From: Carthagonibacter sp032251515
Lineage (GTDB): Bacteria > Gemmatimonadota > Gemmatimonadetes > Palauibacterales > Palauibacteraceae
Assembly: GCA_032251515.1 (NCBI GenBank)
Contig: JAVVDU010000010.1
Span: forward strand, 1-64,000
Direction of reading: 5' to 3'
DNA: 64,000 bases
Positions 8,599 through 18,686 of this stretch are shown one piece after another (position 1 is the stretch's first letter; each line of letters begins with the position of its first letter). The notes below the pieces were generated by a model that saw only the letters and a list, made by a program, of their open reading frames with translations, made no database searches and was not told the origin of the DNA. The position numbers and the translations under genes were made by a program.

Positions 8599-9042
8599 TC
8601 ACCTCCTCGCGCGCTGCACGCGCTGCTCGACTCGCGTGGCGAACGTGACGCGGACCGCCCCCGCCGCCTGCAACTGCTTCGTCACCGTGTTGATGTCGGT
8701 GTACGGGACGTCCCGGTCTCCCCGGATCGCGACCACGAGCTCGCGGTTCTCCGAATAGATGGGCCGGATGACCTCGGAGATGATCTCCTGCGGCACGACC
8801 TGGTCGTTGATGAACACCGTGCCGTCCTGGTCCACCCAGACGTGCAGGATGTTCTTGCGCTTCTCATCGATCTTCTGAGTAGCCTGGGCCGTCGTCCAGT
8901 CGATCGGAACGTTCCGCTCGCGGCGGAACACGGTCGAGACCATGAAGAAGATCAGGAGGAGGAACGCGATGTCCGCCATCGACGAGGACGGGATCTCGCT
9001 GTCCGCACCCGACTTCCGGCTGAAGCCCTTTCCCTTCGCCAT
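8599..9042 (-). CDS. exbD: ExbD/TolR biopolymer transport protein (second copy)
   Basis: A 147 aa protein with one N-terminal helix containing the proton-relay Asp in SMADIAFLLLIFF, then a periplasmic domain. It belongs to the ExbB-ExbD motor that drives TonB. It is 2 bases upstream of tonB and 1 base downstream of another exbD. It differs from that paralogue by a basic Lys/Arg-rich N-terminus and an Arg-rich C-terminus. Confidence 0.92.
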   Translation of the reverse strand: MAKGKGFSRKSGADSEIPSSSMADIAFLLLIFFMVSTVFRRERNVPIDWTTAQATQKIDEKRKNILHVWVDQDGTVFINDQVVPQEIISEVIRPIYSENRELVVAIRGDRDVPYTDINTVTKQLQAAGAVRVTFATRVEQRVQRARR

Positions 9043-9043
9043 C

Positions 9044-9466
9044 TCACTCCTCGAGCATCTGCAGGGAGATCCGCTCGGCGCCCGCCAGCTTCACTTCGTC
9101 CAGCACGTTGATCATGTGCCGGTAGGCGGCCCCGGGATCCGTCTTGATCGCGGCGATCAGGTTCGCGTTCTGCTGCAGCTCCTGCCGCAGCAGCACGTCG
9201 ACCTGGTCGTAGGGAATCACCTGCTCCTCCTGGCTCTCGCCCCGCTTCACGGTCACGGAGCCGTCCGGCCGGATGAGGAAGAAGATGATGTTCTTCGCGG
9301 ACACTTCCTGAGTCTCGGCCTCCTCGGGGAGGACGATCGGAAGGCCCTTCTCCTCGTTGAACACCGTGGTGGTGAGGAAGAACACGAGGAGCAGGAACGC
9401 GATGTCCGCCATCGAGGCCGTCGGAATCTCGTCCGACACCCGTTCCTTCCGCTTCAGGATCGCCAT
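9044..9466 (-). CDS. exbD: ExbD/TolR biopolymer transport protein (first copy)
   Basis: A 140 aa protein with the same layout as its neighbour: the helix signature ASMADIAFLLLVFF with the conserved Asp, and a periplasmic domain ending ...ISLQMLEE. Tandem exbD copies following exbB suggest a heteromeric ExbD dimer in the motor, as proposed for other bacteria with paired exbD genes; that is inference here. The start is an ATG. Confidence 0.92.
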   Translation of the reverse strand: MAILKRKERVSDEIPTASMADIAFLLLVFFLTTTVFNEEKGLPIVLPEEAETQEVSAKNIIFFLIRPDGSVTVKRGESQEEQVIPYDQVDVLLRQELQQNANLIAAIKTDPGAAYRHMINVLDEVKLAGAERISLQMLEE

Positions 9467-9546
9467 CGTCGCTCTTTCGTCCTGGGGTTCGGCCCGGCTC
9501 CGTGCCGTGATCTACCCGCGGGGGGCACCCGCGGTCCGGCTCACGC

Positions 9547-10194
9547 TCAGAGCCGCTGCTCCTTCTGGAGGCGCCAGATCAGGTCGAGCACCGCCTGCGC
9601 CCCCTTCTCCATGTCCGAGATCAGCGTGTCCACCCGTGACACGAAGTAGTTGTACGCCACGTGCACGGGAATGGCGATCGCCAGGCCCGATGCGGTGGTG
9701 ATCAGGGCGATCTTGATGCCCGACGCGACGAGCGCGGGCTCCACCTGCCCGGCCTCCTCGATCGCGGCGAACGCGGCGATCATTCCGATCACCGTGCCCA
9801 GGAAGCCGAGCATCGGCGCCACGTTCGCGATCGTGGCGAGCACCGTGAGGCCTCGCTCGAGAAAGTCCAGCTCGATCGTTCCGGTGGTCGAGATCGCCTT
9901 GCCGATCTCCTTCTGCGAGCCACCTTCCTTCACGCGCCGCAGGCCCGTCAGCAGGATGGCGGCCACGGGGCCTCGCGTCTCGCGGGCCAGCTGGATCGCG
10001 TCGTCGAGCCGGCCGCCCTCGCCGAGCTCCTGGATTTCGGCCAGCAGCTTCTTCGAGTCGCGGTGCGCCACGAGGAGCGTCCACGCCTTGGCGAGAATCA
10101 CGCCCAGGGCGACGAGCGAGCAGAGGACGAGCGGGAGCATCATGAAGCCCCCGTCGTGGTAGATCGTCAGCAGCTCGTAACTGGTGTCTTGCAC
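9547..10194 (-). CDS. exbB: ExbB/TolQ proton-channel protein
   Basis: The 215 aa protein has three transmembrane helices of the MotA/TolQ/ExbB family; the family core is NVAPMLGFLGTVIGMI followed by a second helix pair. With ExbD it converts the proton gradient into motion for TonB. The start is GTG with GGAG 8 bases upstream. A clear promoter lies 52-80 bases upstream, so exbB heads the operon. An 80-base gap to exbD contains no recognisable signal. Confidence 0.92.
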   Translation of the reverse strand: MQDTSYELLTIYHDGGFMMLPLVLCSLVALGVILAKAWTLLVAHRDSKKLLAEIQELGEGGRLDDAIQLARETRGPVAAILLTGLRRVKEGGSQKEIGKAISTTGTIELDFLERGLTVLATIANVAPMLGFLGTVIGMIAAFAAIEEAGQVEPALVASGIKIALITTASGLAIAIPVHVAYNYFVSRVDTLISDMEKGAQAVLDLIWRLQKEQRL

Positions 10195-10245
10195 GCGATC
10201 CGCTCCGTTGTCCGACGGTTCCTCCCACCGGCGCCGAGTCGATCC

Positions 10246-10274
10246 AGTCTACGGCGCGCTCCGAATCCCGTCAA
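10246..10274 (-). promoter_or_regulatory. sigma-70 type promoter of exbB-exbD-exbD-tonB
   Basis: On the minus strand TTGACG (10274-10269), a spacer of exactly 17 bases and TAGACT (10251-10246). Predicted RNA start is near 10239, giving a leader of about 45 bases to the exbB GTG. It lies between cdaA and exbB. Confidence 0.7.
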
Positions 10275-10279
10275 CGCAC

Positions 10280-11122
10280 TCAGCCGCCCCCGCCGGCCAG
10301 CGCCGACTCGTGCCCGCCCTCGGCCGACGCGGCCGGCGGTGGCGCGGGCTCCGCCTCCCCGCTCCCCGTCTCGAGGCGCCGGTGGAGCTCGTCGGGCTTC
10401 AGGCCCCGGAACAGGCGCCCTCCACGCGCCAGCGAGATCTGTCCCGTCTCCTCGGAGATCACGACGACCTGGGCGTCCGTCTCCTCCGACAGCCCGAGGG
10501 CCGCACGGTGGCGCGTCCCCAGGGCCCGGTCCACGGCAGGCGACTCCGACAGGCGCAGGATGACCGAGCCCGCGTACGCGATCTTGTCGCCCTTCACGAT
10601 CACCGCCCCGTCGTGCAGCGGCGAATACGGCGTGAAGATCGTCGCGAGCAGCTCGGCCGTCAGGGTCGCGTCGATCGGCGTCCCGTGATCGACGTGGTCG
10701 AGCAGGTTCACCTCCTGCTCGATCGCGATGATGCCGCCCACCTTCGCCCGGGCGAGCCGGTCGGCGGCCCGCACCACCTCCTCGAGAACCTCCTGCCGCT
10801 CCAGCCGCGCGAACAGCTGGAACAGCCGGCTGCGGCCCAAACGGGCGAGCGCCGCGCGGAGTTCCGGCTGGAAGATCACGATGAGCGCGAAGGCGCCGTA
10901 CGTGAAGATCTGCGACAGGAGGTACGGGATCAGGCGGAGGCCGAGCGCACCCGAAGCGACGTAGACGGTGACGAGCAGGACGAGGCCCACGAGGACCTGG
11001 AAGGCGCGCGTCCCGGTGTAGACGAGCAGGATGCGGTATACGATCCAGGCGACGATCAGGATCTCGGCGAGATCCTTCCAGTCGAGGCGCAGAAAGCTGA
11101 AGTACTCGAACAGCGCCTGCAT
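10280..11122 (-). CDS. cdaA: CdaA-type diadenylate cyclase
   Basis: The 280 aa protein has N-terminal transmembrane helices (about residues 17-35, 40-58 and 66-86) and a DAC catalytic domain with the DGA (171-173) and RHR (204-206) motifs. It makes cyclic di-AMP from two ATP. It lies downstream of ftsH-folP in the tilS operon. The C-terminus is a low-complexity Pro/Ala/Gly tail. In Firmicutes cdaA usually pairs with cdaR and glmM; neither is adjacent here. Confidence 0.93.
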   Translation of the reverse strand: MQALFEYFSFLRLDWKDLAEILIVAWIVYRILLVYTGTRAFQVLVGLVLLVTVYVASGALGLRLIPYLLSQIFTYGAFALIVIFQPELRAALARLGRSRLFQLFARLERQEVLEEVVRAADRLARAKVGGIIAIEQEVNLLDHVDHGTPIDATLTAELLATIFTPYSPLHDGAVIVKGDKIAYAGSVILRLSESPAVDRALGTRHRAALGLSEETDAQVVVISEETGQISLARGGRLFRGLKPDELHRRLETGSGEAEPAPPPAASAEGGHESALAGGGG

Positions 11123-11143
11123 CGCCCGTCCCCTCCGTTCCGC

Positions 11144-12058
11144 TCAGCCGCCCGGCATGCCCGCCGGGACCGGGGGCACCGTGCCGGACGGCGTCGTCCG
11201 GCGGATCCGCTCCGCGAGGTCCAGGGCCCGTCGCACTGCCGCCACGTCGTGCACCCGGAACAGGCGGGCGCCCCGCTCGAGGGCCGCCACGCAGGCGGCG
11301 AGCGTGCCCTCCAGGCGCTCCCGCAGGGGAAGGCCGAGAAGCTCGCCGATGAACGACTTGCGCGATGGCCCCACCAGCACCGGATACCCGAGCCCGGCGA
11401 ACGTGCCGCAGCCGGCGATGAGCTCCAGGTTCCCCTCCGGCGACTTCCCGAACCCGATGCCCGGATCCACCACGATCCCGTCCGCCGGGACGCCCCGCTC
11501 GCGGGCCAGGGCGGCGCGGCCCTCCAGGTAGCGGGCGACCTCCGGAACGAGCGCGCCGTAGCTCACGTCGTCCTGCATAGTGCGCGGGTCCCCCCGCATG
11601 TGCATCAGCACGAGGCCCGCTCCCGTGCGGGCACACAGGTCGGCGATGCCCGGCGATGCGGACAGCGCGGACACGTCGTTCACGACCACCGCACCGGCGT
11701 CCAGGGCCCGCGCGGCGACCTCCGGCTTCGTCGTGTCCACCGAGACGGGAACAGCCTCCGCGGCGAGCGCCGCCACCACGGTCCCGATCCGCCGCCACTC
11801 CTCGGCGGCGTCCACGGCCGCGGCGCCGGGACGCGTCGACTCCCCGCCCACGTCGACCAGGTCCGCGCCCTCGTCACACATGCGGCGCGCATGGGCGAGC
11901 GCGGCTCCGGGATCCCGCCAGCGACCGCCGTCGGAGAAGGAGTCCGGCGTGAGGTTCAGGATCCCCAGCACGACGGGCCGCTCGAGCGCGAACCGCCGGT
12001 CACGGGCCCGCCAGCTGCCGAACGGCGGGCGCCCGGTCCGCGGCGGCTCGTTCGACAC
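11144..12058 (-). CDS. folP: dihydropteroate synthase
   Basis: The 304 aa TIM-barrel enzyme joins p-aminobenzoate to the pterin pyrophosphate in folate synthesis. Motifs are GILNLTPDSFSDGG, DVGGESTRPG, ALVLM-like strand with HMRG, DPGIGFGKS and GPSRKSF. The start is GTG, two bases from the ftsH stop. The paired pabB/pabA genes and a PTPS-family enzyme elsewhere in the window feed the same pathway. Confidence 0.95.
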   Translation of the reverse strand: MSNEPPRTGRPPFGSWRARDRRFALERPVVLGILNLTPDSFSDGGRWRDPGAALAHARRMCDEGADLVDVGGESTRPGAAAVDAAEEWRRIGTVVAALAAEAVPVSVDTTKPEVAARALDAGAVVVNDVSALSASPGIADLCARTGAGLVLMHMRGDPRTMQDDVSYGALVPEVARYLEGRAALARERGVPADGIVVDPGIGFGKSPEGNLELIAGCGTFAGLGYPVLVGPSRKSFIGELLGLPLRERLEGTLAACVAALERGARLFRVHDVAAVRRALDLAERIRRTTPSGTVPPVPAGMPGG

Positions 12059-12060
12059 CG

Positions 12061-14049
<1,989 letters not shown>

Positions 14050-14079
14050 GTCCGTCCGTTCCCTCCGGCCCCGCGGCCG

Positions 14080-14667
14080 TCAGCTCTCGATCTTCGCCAC
14101 GAAGGGCAGGTGCCGGAAGTCCTCGGCGTGGTCCAGCCCGTAGCCGACGAGAAAGTCCGGCGGGGCGTCGAACCCCACCCAGCGTGCGTCCAGGGACAGG
14201 TCCCGGGCCAGGTGCTTATGCAGCAGTGCGCACAGCTCCAGGGAGGCGGGCCGCCGCTCCCGCAGCGCCCCCGACAGCCGCCGGATCGTATTGCCGCTGT
14301 CGACGATGTCCTCGACGAGCAGGATGTGCCGGCCTTCGATCGGCGCCGTCGGGTCGTACAGGAGCTTCACGTCGCCCGAGCTCGTGGTGCCCGCGCCGTA
14401 GCTCGAGGCCACGATGAAGTCCACGTGCAGCGGCCGCTCGATGCAGCGCACCAGGTCGCTCAGGAAGATGAACGACCCCTTGAGCAGTCCCAGGACGAGC
14501 AGGTCTTCCCCCGGCGGGTAGTGCGCCGTGATGGAAGCGGCCATCTCGCGCACCCGGCGGGCGATGTCGTCCGGAGTGTATACGACGGAGTGGAGCGGCT
14601 GCCCGCCGTTCCGGGCCAGCCAGCCGCGGACCGTCTCCGGAACCGCTCCGGTCGCTCGCTCAGACAT
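14080..14667 (-). CDS. hpt: hypoxanthine phosphoribosyltransferase
   Basis: The 195 aa type I phosphoribosyltransferase has the PRPP-binding motif LLVEDIVDSGNT, the flexible-loop segment SSYGAGTTSSG and the early GLLKGSFIF strand. It salvages hypoxanthine and guanine. The ATG overlaps the tilS stop by 8 bases (ATGTCTGA); tilS-hpt-ftsH is a widely conserved cluster. Confidence 0.93.
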   Translation of the reverse strand: MSERATGAVPETVRGWLARNGGQPLHSVVYTPDDIARRVREMAASITAHYPPGEDLLVLGLLKGSFIFLSDLVRCIERPLHVDFIVASSYGAGTTSSGDVKLLYDPTAPIEGRHILLVEDIVDSGNTIRRLSGALRERRPASLELCALLHKHLARDLSLDARWVGFDAPPDFLVGYGLDHAEDFRHLPFVAKIES

Positions 14668-16078
14668 CCTCGACCTCGATCCACAGGTTTGCGTCCGGAG
14701 CCGGCACGGCGTCCGCGGCCGTCGCTACCCCCTCGACCCACAGCACCCGACCCGCGCGATCCGCGAGCACGAACCGGCGCCGCCGGTCCTCCCGGGGCAC
14801 GCGCGACTCGCCGAACGTCTTCTTCAGCTTTCGCGTCCCGGCGGTCGTACGAATCCGCTGGCCCGGCAGCCAGGGCCCCAGGCTGAGGGGAAAATGCCCG
14901 CGTGGAACGCGCAGGGCAACGCGCGCGACCGCCCCGCCGGTTCCCGCCGGCGCCTCGCCGCTCCAGCGAATGCGTGCCACCCGGTCGCCCGCCCGCGCGG
15001 CGCCCCTTCCCCGCACGCCCGCCATGCGCAGGGCATCTCCTGCGCCTGCGCCCGGCATCCGCCGGACCGGGTCGCCGGCCGGGCCGGTCGGGCCACGCAG
15101 CACGATCTCATCGAACGAACGCTCCAGCCACAGGCCGCCACCGACGTCCACCGTGCCGCCGCTCGGGCCCCGCCTGATAAACTCCTCCCCGGCCCGGGTT
15201 CCTCCCCGCGTGAGGTCGATGCCGGACGCCCGCGCCAGGCGGCGCAGCGCCCTCGCGCGCAGCTCCCGGGGGGCTTCGCCGAGGATGTCCCGGTCGAGGC
15301 GCACGGACCCGGCGGACGCGGACTCCCGAGCCGCGCGCCGCAGCAAGACCGCGGCGCGTGCATCGAGGAACCGGTCCACCCGGCGGGCTTCGTCCGCGAG
15401 ACGGCACAGGTCCCCCACCACGTCGGTCCCGTCGGCCGACAGCCGACCGAGCACCCGCCGCATGCGCGTCCGGGTCCAGCGGAGATCCTCGTTCGCCGGA
15501 TCCGCCTCGGCCATCACGCCGCGCGATGCGACGAACCCGGCCAGCTCCGACCGCCGGATTCCGAGCAGCGGCCGCACGAAGGGGCCCCGCCGCCAGGGAA
15601 TGCCCGCGAGTCCCCGCAGCCCCGTGCCCCGCAGGACGCGGAACAGCACGGTCTCCGCCTGGTCGTCGGCCTGGTGTCCGAGCGCGATGCGGTCCGCGCC
15701 CGCCACACGTGCCTCCCGGCGCAGGAAGGCGAGCCGGGCATCACGGAATGCCGCCTGGGACCGACGCAGCGGCCGGGCCGGCGCGCCGAGGCGACATGGC
15801 ACCCCGAGGCGGGCCGCCGTGGCCGCGCAGCGGCGGGCGACGTCGGAGGATCCGTCCCGCAGGCGGTGATCGAAGTGCGCCGCGTGCAGGGTGAGCCGCC
15901 GTTCCGCCCGCAGCTCCGCGAGCAGCAGGAGAAGGGCCGTGGAATCGGGGCCGCCCGAGAAGGCGACGAGCACGCGGGAGCCATCCGGCAGGAGGTCCGG
16001 CCGGGCGGCGAGGGCGGCACGGAGCTCCTCCGCCGGACCCCGTGCACTCCGGGCCCGGTCCGGGTGACGCGCCGTCAG
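14660..16078 (-). CDS. tilS: tRNA(Ile)-lysidine synthetase
   Basis: About 472 aa. The PP-loop SGGPDST near the N-terminus binds ATP, and HFDHRLR and GHQADDQAETVLFR are family blocks. The C-terminal part carries the TilS substrate-binding domain (PLSLGPWLPGQRIR...KLKKTF). It converts C34 of the CAU anticodon to lysidine. No ATG, GTG or TTG occurs in frame between the upstream gene's stop and the PP-loop region. The likeliest start is a CTG at 16078 that overlaps that stop as CTGA; the next in-frame GTG would truncate the first strand. The start is therefore uncertain. Confidence 0.88.
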   Translation of the reverse strand: MTARHPDRARSARGPAEELRAALAARPDLLPDGSRVLVAFSGGPDSTALLLLLAELRAERRLTLHAAHFDHRLRDGSSDVARRCAATAARLGVPCRLGAPARPLRRSQAAFRDARLAFLRREARVAGADRIALGHQADDQAETVLFRVLRGTGLRGLAGIPWRRGPFVRPLLGIRRSELAGFVASRGVMAEADPANEDLRWTRTRMRRVLGRLSADGTDVVGDLCRLADEARRVDRFLDARAAVLLRRAARESASAGSVRLDRDILGEAPRELRARALRRLARASGIDLTRGGTRAGEEFIRRGPSGGTVDVGGGLWLERSFDEIVLRGPTGPAGDPVRRMPGAGAGDALRMAGVRGRGAARAGDRVARIRWSGEAPAGTGGAVARVALRVPRGHFPLSLGPWLPGQRIRTTAGTRKLKKTFGESRVPREDRRRRFVLADRAGRVLWVEGVATAADAVPAPDANLWIEVEDV

Positions 16079-16398
16079 TCGGTGTCGCGCCCGGGCCGTG
16101 GCGCGGCGGAGGGGGGGAGGACGTCCCGCCAGCGGCTCGCGCCCCGGTGAAACCGCAGGCGCTGCGGGACCGGAACCGGCGCTCCGCGCGCCGCGGGCGG
16201 CGCGGCGGATCCGGCCGGCCGGGGCGCCACGGGCCGCGGCGGCGCGGCGGCGAGCTTGCGGTCCTGCGACCACCCGCGCCCCTTGCCCCGCACGTAGATG
16301 TCGAGGGCGCGCCCCGCGTCGAGCGGGCGCGGCAGCGGGGGACGCCGGTCGGCGTCCGGATCCGTCGTCGGGCGGACCGGTGGAGCATCTTCGCGCAT
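16075..16398 (-). CDS. 107 aa basic, proline-rich protein, unknown
   Basis: The ATG lies five bases after the frr stop, and the stop overlaps the putative tilS CTG start. The acidic N-terminus (REDAPPV...) is followed by the central block DIYVRGKGRGWSQDRKL, an Ala/Pro/Arg linker and an Arg-rich tail. No catalytic motif or membrane segment is visible. Tight coupling on both sides and a contrasting central block argue for a real gene. The function is unknown; nucleic-acid binding would fit the charge but is a guess. Confidence 0.55.
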   Translation of the reverse strand: MREDAPPVRPTTDPDADRRPPLPRPLDAGRALDIYVRGKGRGWSQDRKLAAAPPRPVAPRPAGSAAPPAARGAPVPVPQRLRFHRGASRWRDVLPPSAAPRPGRDTD

Positions 16399-16403
16399 GT
16401 CGA

Positions 16404-16961
16404 TCAGACCTCCATCACCTCGGCTTCCCTGTGCTCCAGCATCTCGTCGATGCGCGCGATGTGCTCGTCGGTGAGCTTCTGCACGGCGTCCATCTGCCGC
16501 CGACCCTCGTCCTCGCCGATCTCCCCCTCCTTGACCTTCGCCTCGATCTCGGACTTCGCCTTCTGGCGGGCGTGCCGCACCGCGATGCGCCCTTCCTCGG
16601 CGAACTTGTGCAGGAGCTTCACCATGTCCTTGCGCCGCTCCTCGGTGAGGGCGGGGATCGAGACCCGGATCAGGTTGCCGTCCACGGAGGGGTTCAGTCC
16701 CAGGTCGGCCGACTGGATCGCCTTCGCCACGGCGTTCACGAGGTTCGCATCCCACGGCTGGACGACCAGCAGCTGGGGCTCCGGCGCGGACACGGATGCG
16801 GTCTGCTTCAGGGGCATGCGCGACCCGTACGCCTCCACCTGCACGACATCGAGAAGCGCCGGCGAGGCCTTGCCCGTCCTGACGCCCGCGAATTCGCGCT
16901 GCACGGCCTCCACGTTCCGGTCCATCTGGGTAGAAGCTTCCTTGAGCGTCGGGCTCGTCAT
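16404..16961 (-). CDS. frr: ribosome recycling factor
   Basis: The 185 aa protein is of standard RRF length, with the three-helix bundle and inserted domain: GKASPALLDVVQVEAYGS, PWDANLVNAVAKAI, the LTEERRKDMVK block and RQKAKSEIE. With EF-G it splits post-termination ribosomes. I use the ATG at 16961 (MTSPTLKEA); longer in-frame extensions run into the gap after pyrH. Confidence 0.96.
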   Translation of the reverse strand: MTSPTLKEASTQMDRNVEAVQREFAGVRTGKASPALLDVVQVEAYGSRMPLKQTASVSAPEPQLLVVQPWDANLVNAVAKAIQSADLGLNPSVDGNLIRVSIPALTEERRKDMVKLLHKFAEEGRIAVRHARQKAKSEIEAKVKEGEIGEDEGRRQMDAVQKLTDEHIARIDEMLEHREAEVMEV

Positions 16962-16972
16962 TTCGCCACCTC

Positions 16973-17686
16973 TCAGGTTACGAGCGTCCCGATCCGCTCT
17001 CCCCGCAGGGCGGAGAGAATCGCCCCCGGCCGGCGGATGTTGAGCACGATGACGGGAAGCTGGTTCTCCCGGCACAGCGACATGGCAGCCGCGTCCATCA
17101 CCTGCAGCTCGTTGTTGATCACGTCCCGGTAGGTCAGCTCCTCGAGGAACTCCGCCTCGGGATGCTCGGCCGGGTCGGCCGAGTACACGCCGTCGACCTT
17201 CGTCGCCTTCAGGATGACGTCGGCCTCCATCTCGATGGCCCGGAGAACCGCCGCCGTGTCGGTGGAAAAGTACGGGTTGCCGGTACCGCCCGCGAAGATC
17301 ACGACGCGCCCCTTCTCGAGGTGCCGCAGGGCGCGGCGCCGGATGTACGGCTCCGCCAGCTGTTCCATGCGGATCGCCGTCATCACGCGCGTCTCCACGC
17401 CCGAGCGCTCGAGCGCGTCCTGGAGGGCGAGGGCGTTGATCACGGTGGCCAGCATGCCCATGTAGTCAGCGGACACCCGGTCCATGCCCTCGCGGCTGGC
17501 CTCGGTGCCGCGGACGATGTTTCCGCCCCCCACCACGAGGCCCAGCCTCACCCCCGCGGCGTGTACGGCACCGATCTCGCCGGTGAGGGTCTCGACGACC
17601 TGCGGCTCGATGCCGAATCCACGGGCCCCGGCGAGCGACTCGCCGGAGAGCTTCACCAGGGCCCGGGGATAGCGCAATCCGGTCAC
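16973..17686 (-). CDS. pyrH: UMP kinase
   Basis: The 237 aa amino-acid-kinase-fold protein phosphorylates UMP to UDP. Motifs are LVKLSGESLAG, VVGGGNIVRG, DYMGMLATVINALALQD, FAGGTGNPYFSTDTAA and ATKVDGVYSADP. The start is GTG with GAGG eight bases upstream. The tsf-pyrH-frr order is the usual bacterial arrangement. Confidence 0.96.
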   Translation of the reverse strand: MTGLRYPRALVKLSGESLAGARGFGIEPQVVETLTGEIGAVHAAGVRLGLVVGGGNIVRGTEASREGMDRVSADYMGMLATVINALALQDALERSGVETRVMTAIRMEQLAEPYIRRRALRHLEKGRVVIFAGGTGNPYFSTDTAAVLRAIEMEADVILKATKVDGVYSADPAEHPEAEFLEELTYRDVINNELQVMDAAAMSLCRENQLPVIVLNIRRPGAILSALRGERIGTLVT

Positions 17687-17696
17687 GGCCGGCGCC

Positions 17697-18548
17697 TCAC
17701 TCCCCGATCTCGAACCGCGCGAAGCCGCGTACCGTCACGGCCTCGCCGTGCCGCCCCAGCAGCTCGCCCACCGTCACGTCGGGCTCGCGCACGAACGGCT
17801 GCAGGAGAAGCGCCTGCTGCTCGAAGAACTTCCGCATCCGTCCCTCCACGATCCGCTCGACGATCGCCTCGGGCTTGCCCTCGGCCTTCGTCTGTTCCGC
17901 CAGCACGGCCCGTTCCCGGTCTCGCACGTCCGCCGGGATGTCCTCCGGGGTCACCCCGGCCGGACGGGTCGCCGCCACGTGCATCGCGACCTGGCCCGCC
18001 ACCGCGCGCGCATCGTCTCCCTCCGCCCCTTCGAGCTCCACCACGACTCCGCGCTTGCCGTCGAAGTGAAGGTAGCTGCCGAGGGCCCGATCCGGGGCCG
18101 CCGCGAAGCGCACCGCCCGGTGCACCTGGATGTTCTCGCCGATGCGGGAGCGCAGGTCGGCCACCTCGTTCGCGAAGGGCGCGAACGCCGGGCGAGCGAG
18201 CAGCGTCTCGCCGTCCACCGGCCGGCCGGAATCGAGATCCGAGGCGGCGACCGCCTCGGCGAGCCGGCGCGCGAACTCCTGGAAGTCCGCGTTGCGCGCC
18301 ACGAAATCCGTCTCGCTCGCCACCGCCACCATCGCGGTGGCGTCCCCGCTCTCGACGATCTGCACGCTTCCCTCGGTCGTGTCGCGACCGGCGCGCTTCG
18401 CCGCCTTGGCGCTGCCCCACTGGCGGAGCAGGTCGATCGCCTTCTCCTCGTCGCCGCCGGCCTCGGACAGGGCCTTCTTACAATCCATCATTCCCGCGCC
18501 CGTGCGGTCGCGCAAGGATTTCACCGCCTGTGCCGTGATCCCGGACAT
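17697..18548 (-). CDS. tsf: elongation factor Ts
   Basis: The 283 aa nucleotide-exchange factor for EF-Tu has a UBA-like N-terminus with RDRTGAGMMDCKKAL, the core ETDFVARN motif and the HVAATRP segment. The ATG at 18548 is preceded by GAGGAGAG; the longer open frame upstream is leader. A strong terminator separates tsf from rpsB, although the two are normally co-transcribed; I could not find a convincing promoter in the 98 bases between them. Confidence 0.95.
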   Translation of the reverse strand: MSGITAQAVKSLRDRTGAGMMDCKKALSEAGGDEEKAIDLLRQWGSAKAAKRAGRDTTEGSVQIVESGDATAMVAVASETDFVARNADFQEFARRLAEAVAASDLDSGRPVDGETLLARPAFAPFANEVADLRSRIGENIQVHRAVRFAAAPDRALGSYLHFDGKRGVVVELEGAEGDDARAVAGQVAMHVAATRPAGVTPEDIPADVRDRERAVLAEQTKAEGKPEAIVERIVEGRMRKFFEQQALLLQPFVREPDVTVGELLGRHGEAVTVRGFARFEIGE

Positions 18549-18646
18549 CTCTGCCTGCTCTCCTCGCTCTGGGTCCCGGAGGCCACGTGGCGCGCATGCG
18601 TCGCGGCCGGTCGGGCCCGGTTCTCCGTGTGAAATCCGACTTCCCC

Positions 18647-18673
18647 AAAAAAAAAGGGCCACCGAGGTGGCCC
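18647..18673 (-). terminator. intrinsic terminator after rpsB
   Basis: On the minus strand GGGCCACC-tc-GGTGGCCC forms an 8 bp GC-rich hairpin, followed at once by nine T (18655-18647). It lies 13 bases after the rpsB stop and before the tsf leader. This is the strongest intrinsic terminator in the window. Confidence 0.92.
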
Positions 18674-18686
18674 GCCGCCCCGCGGA

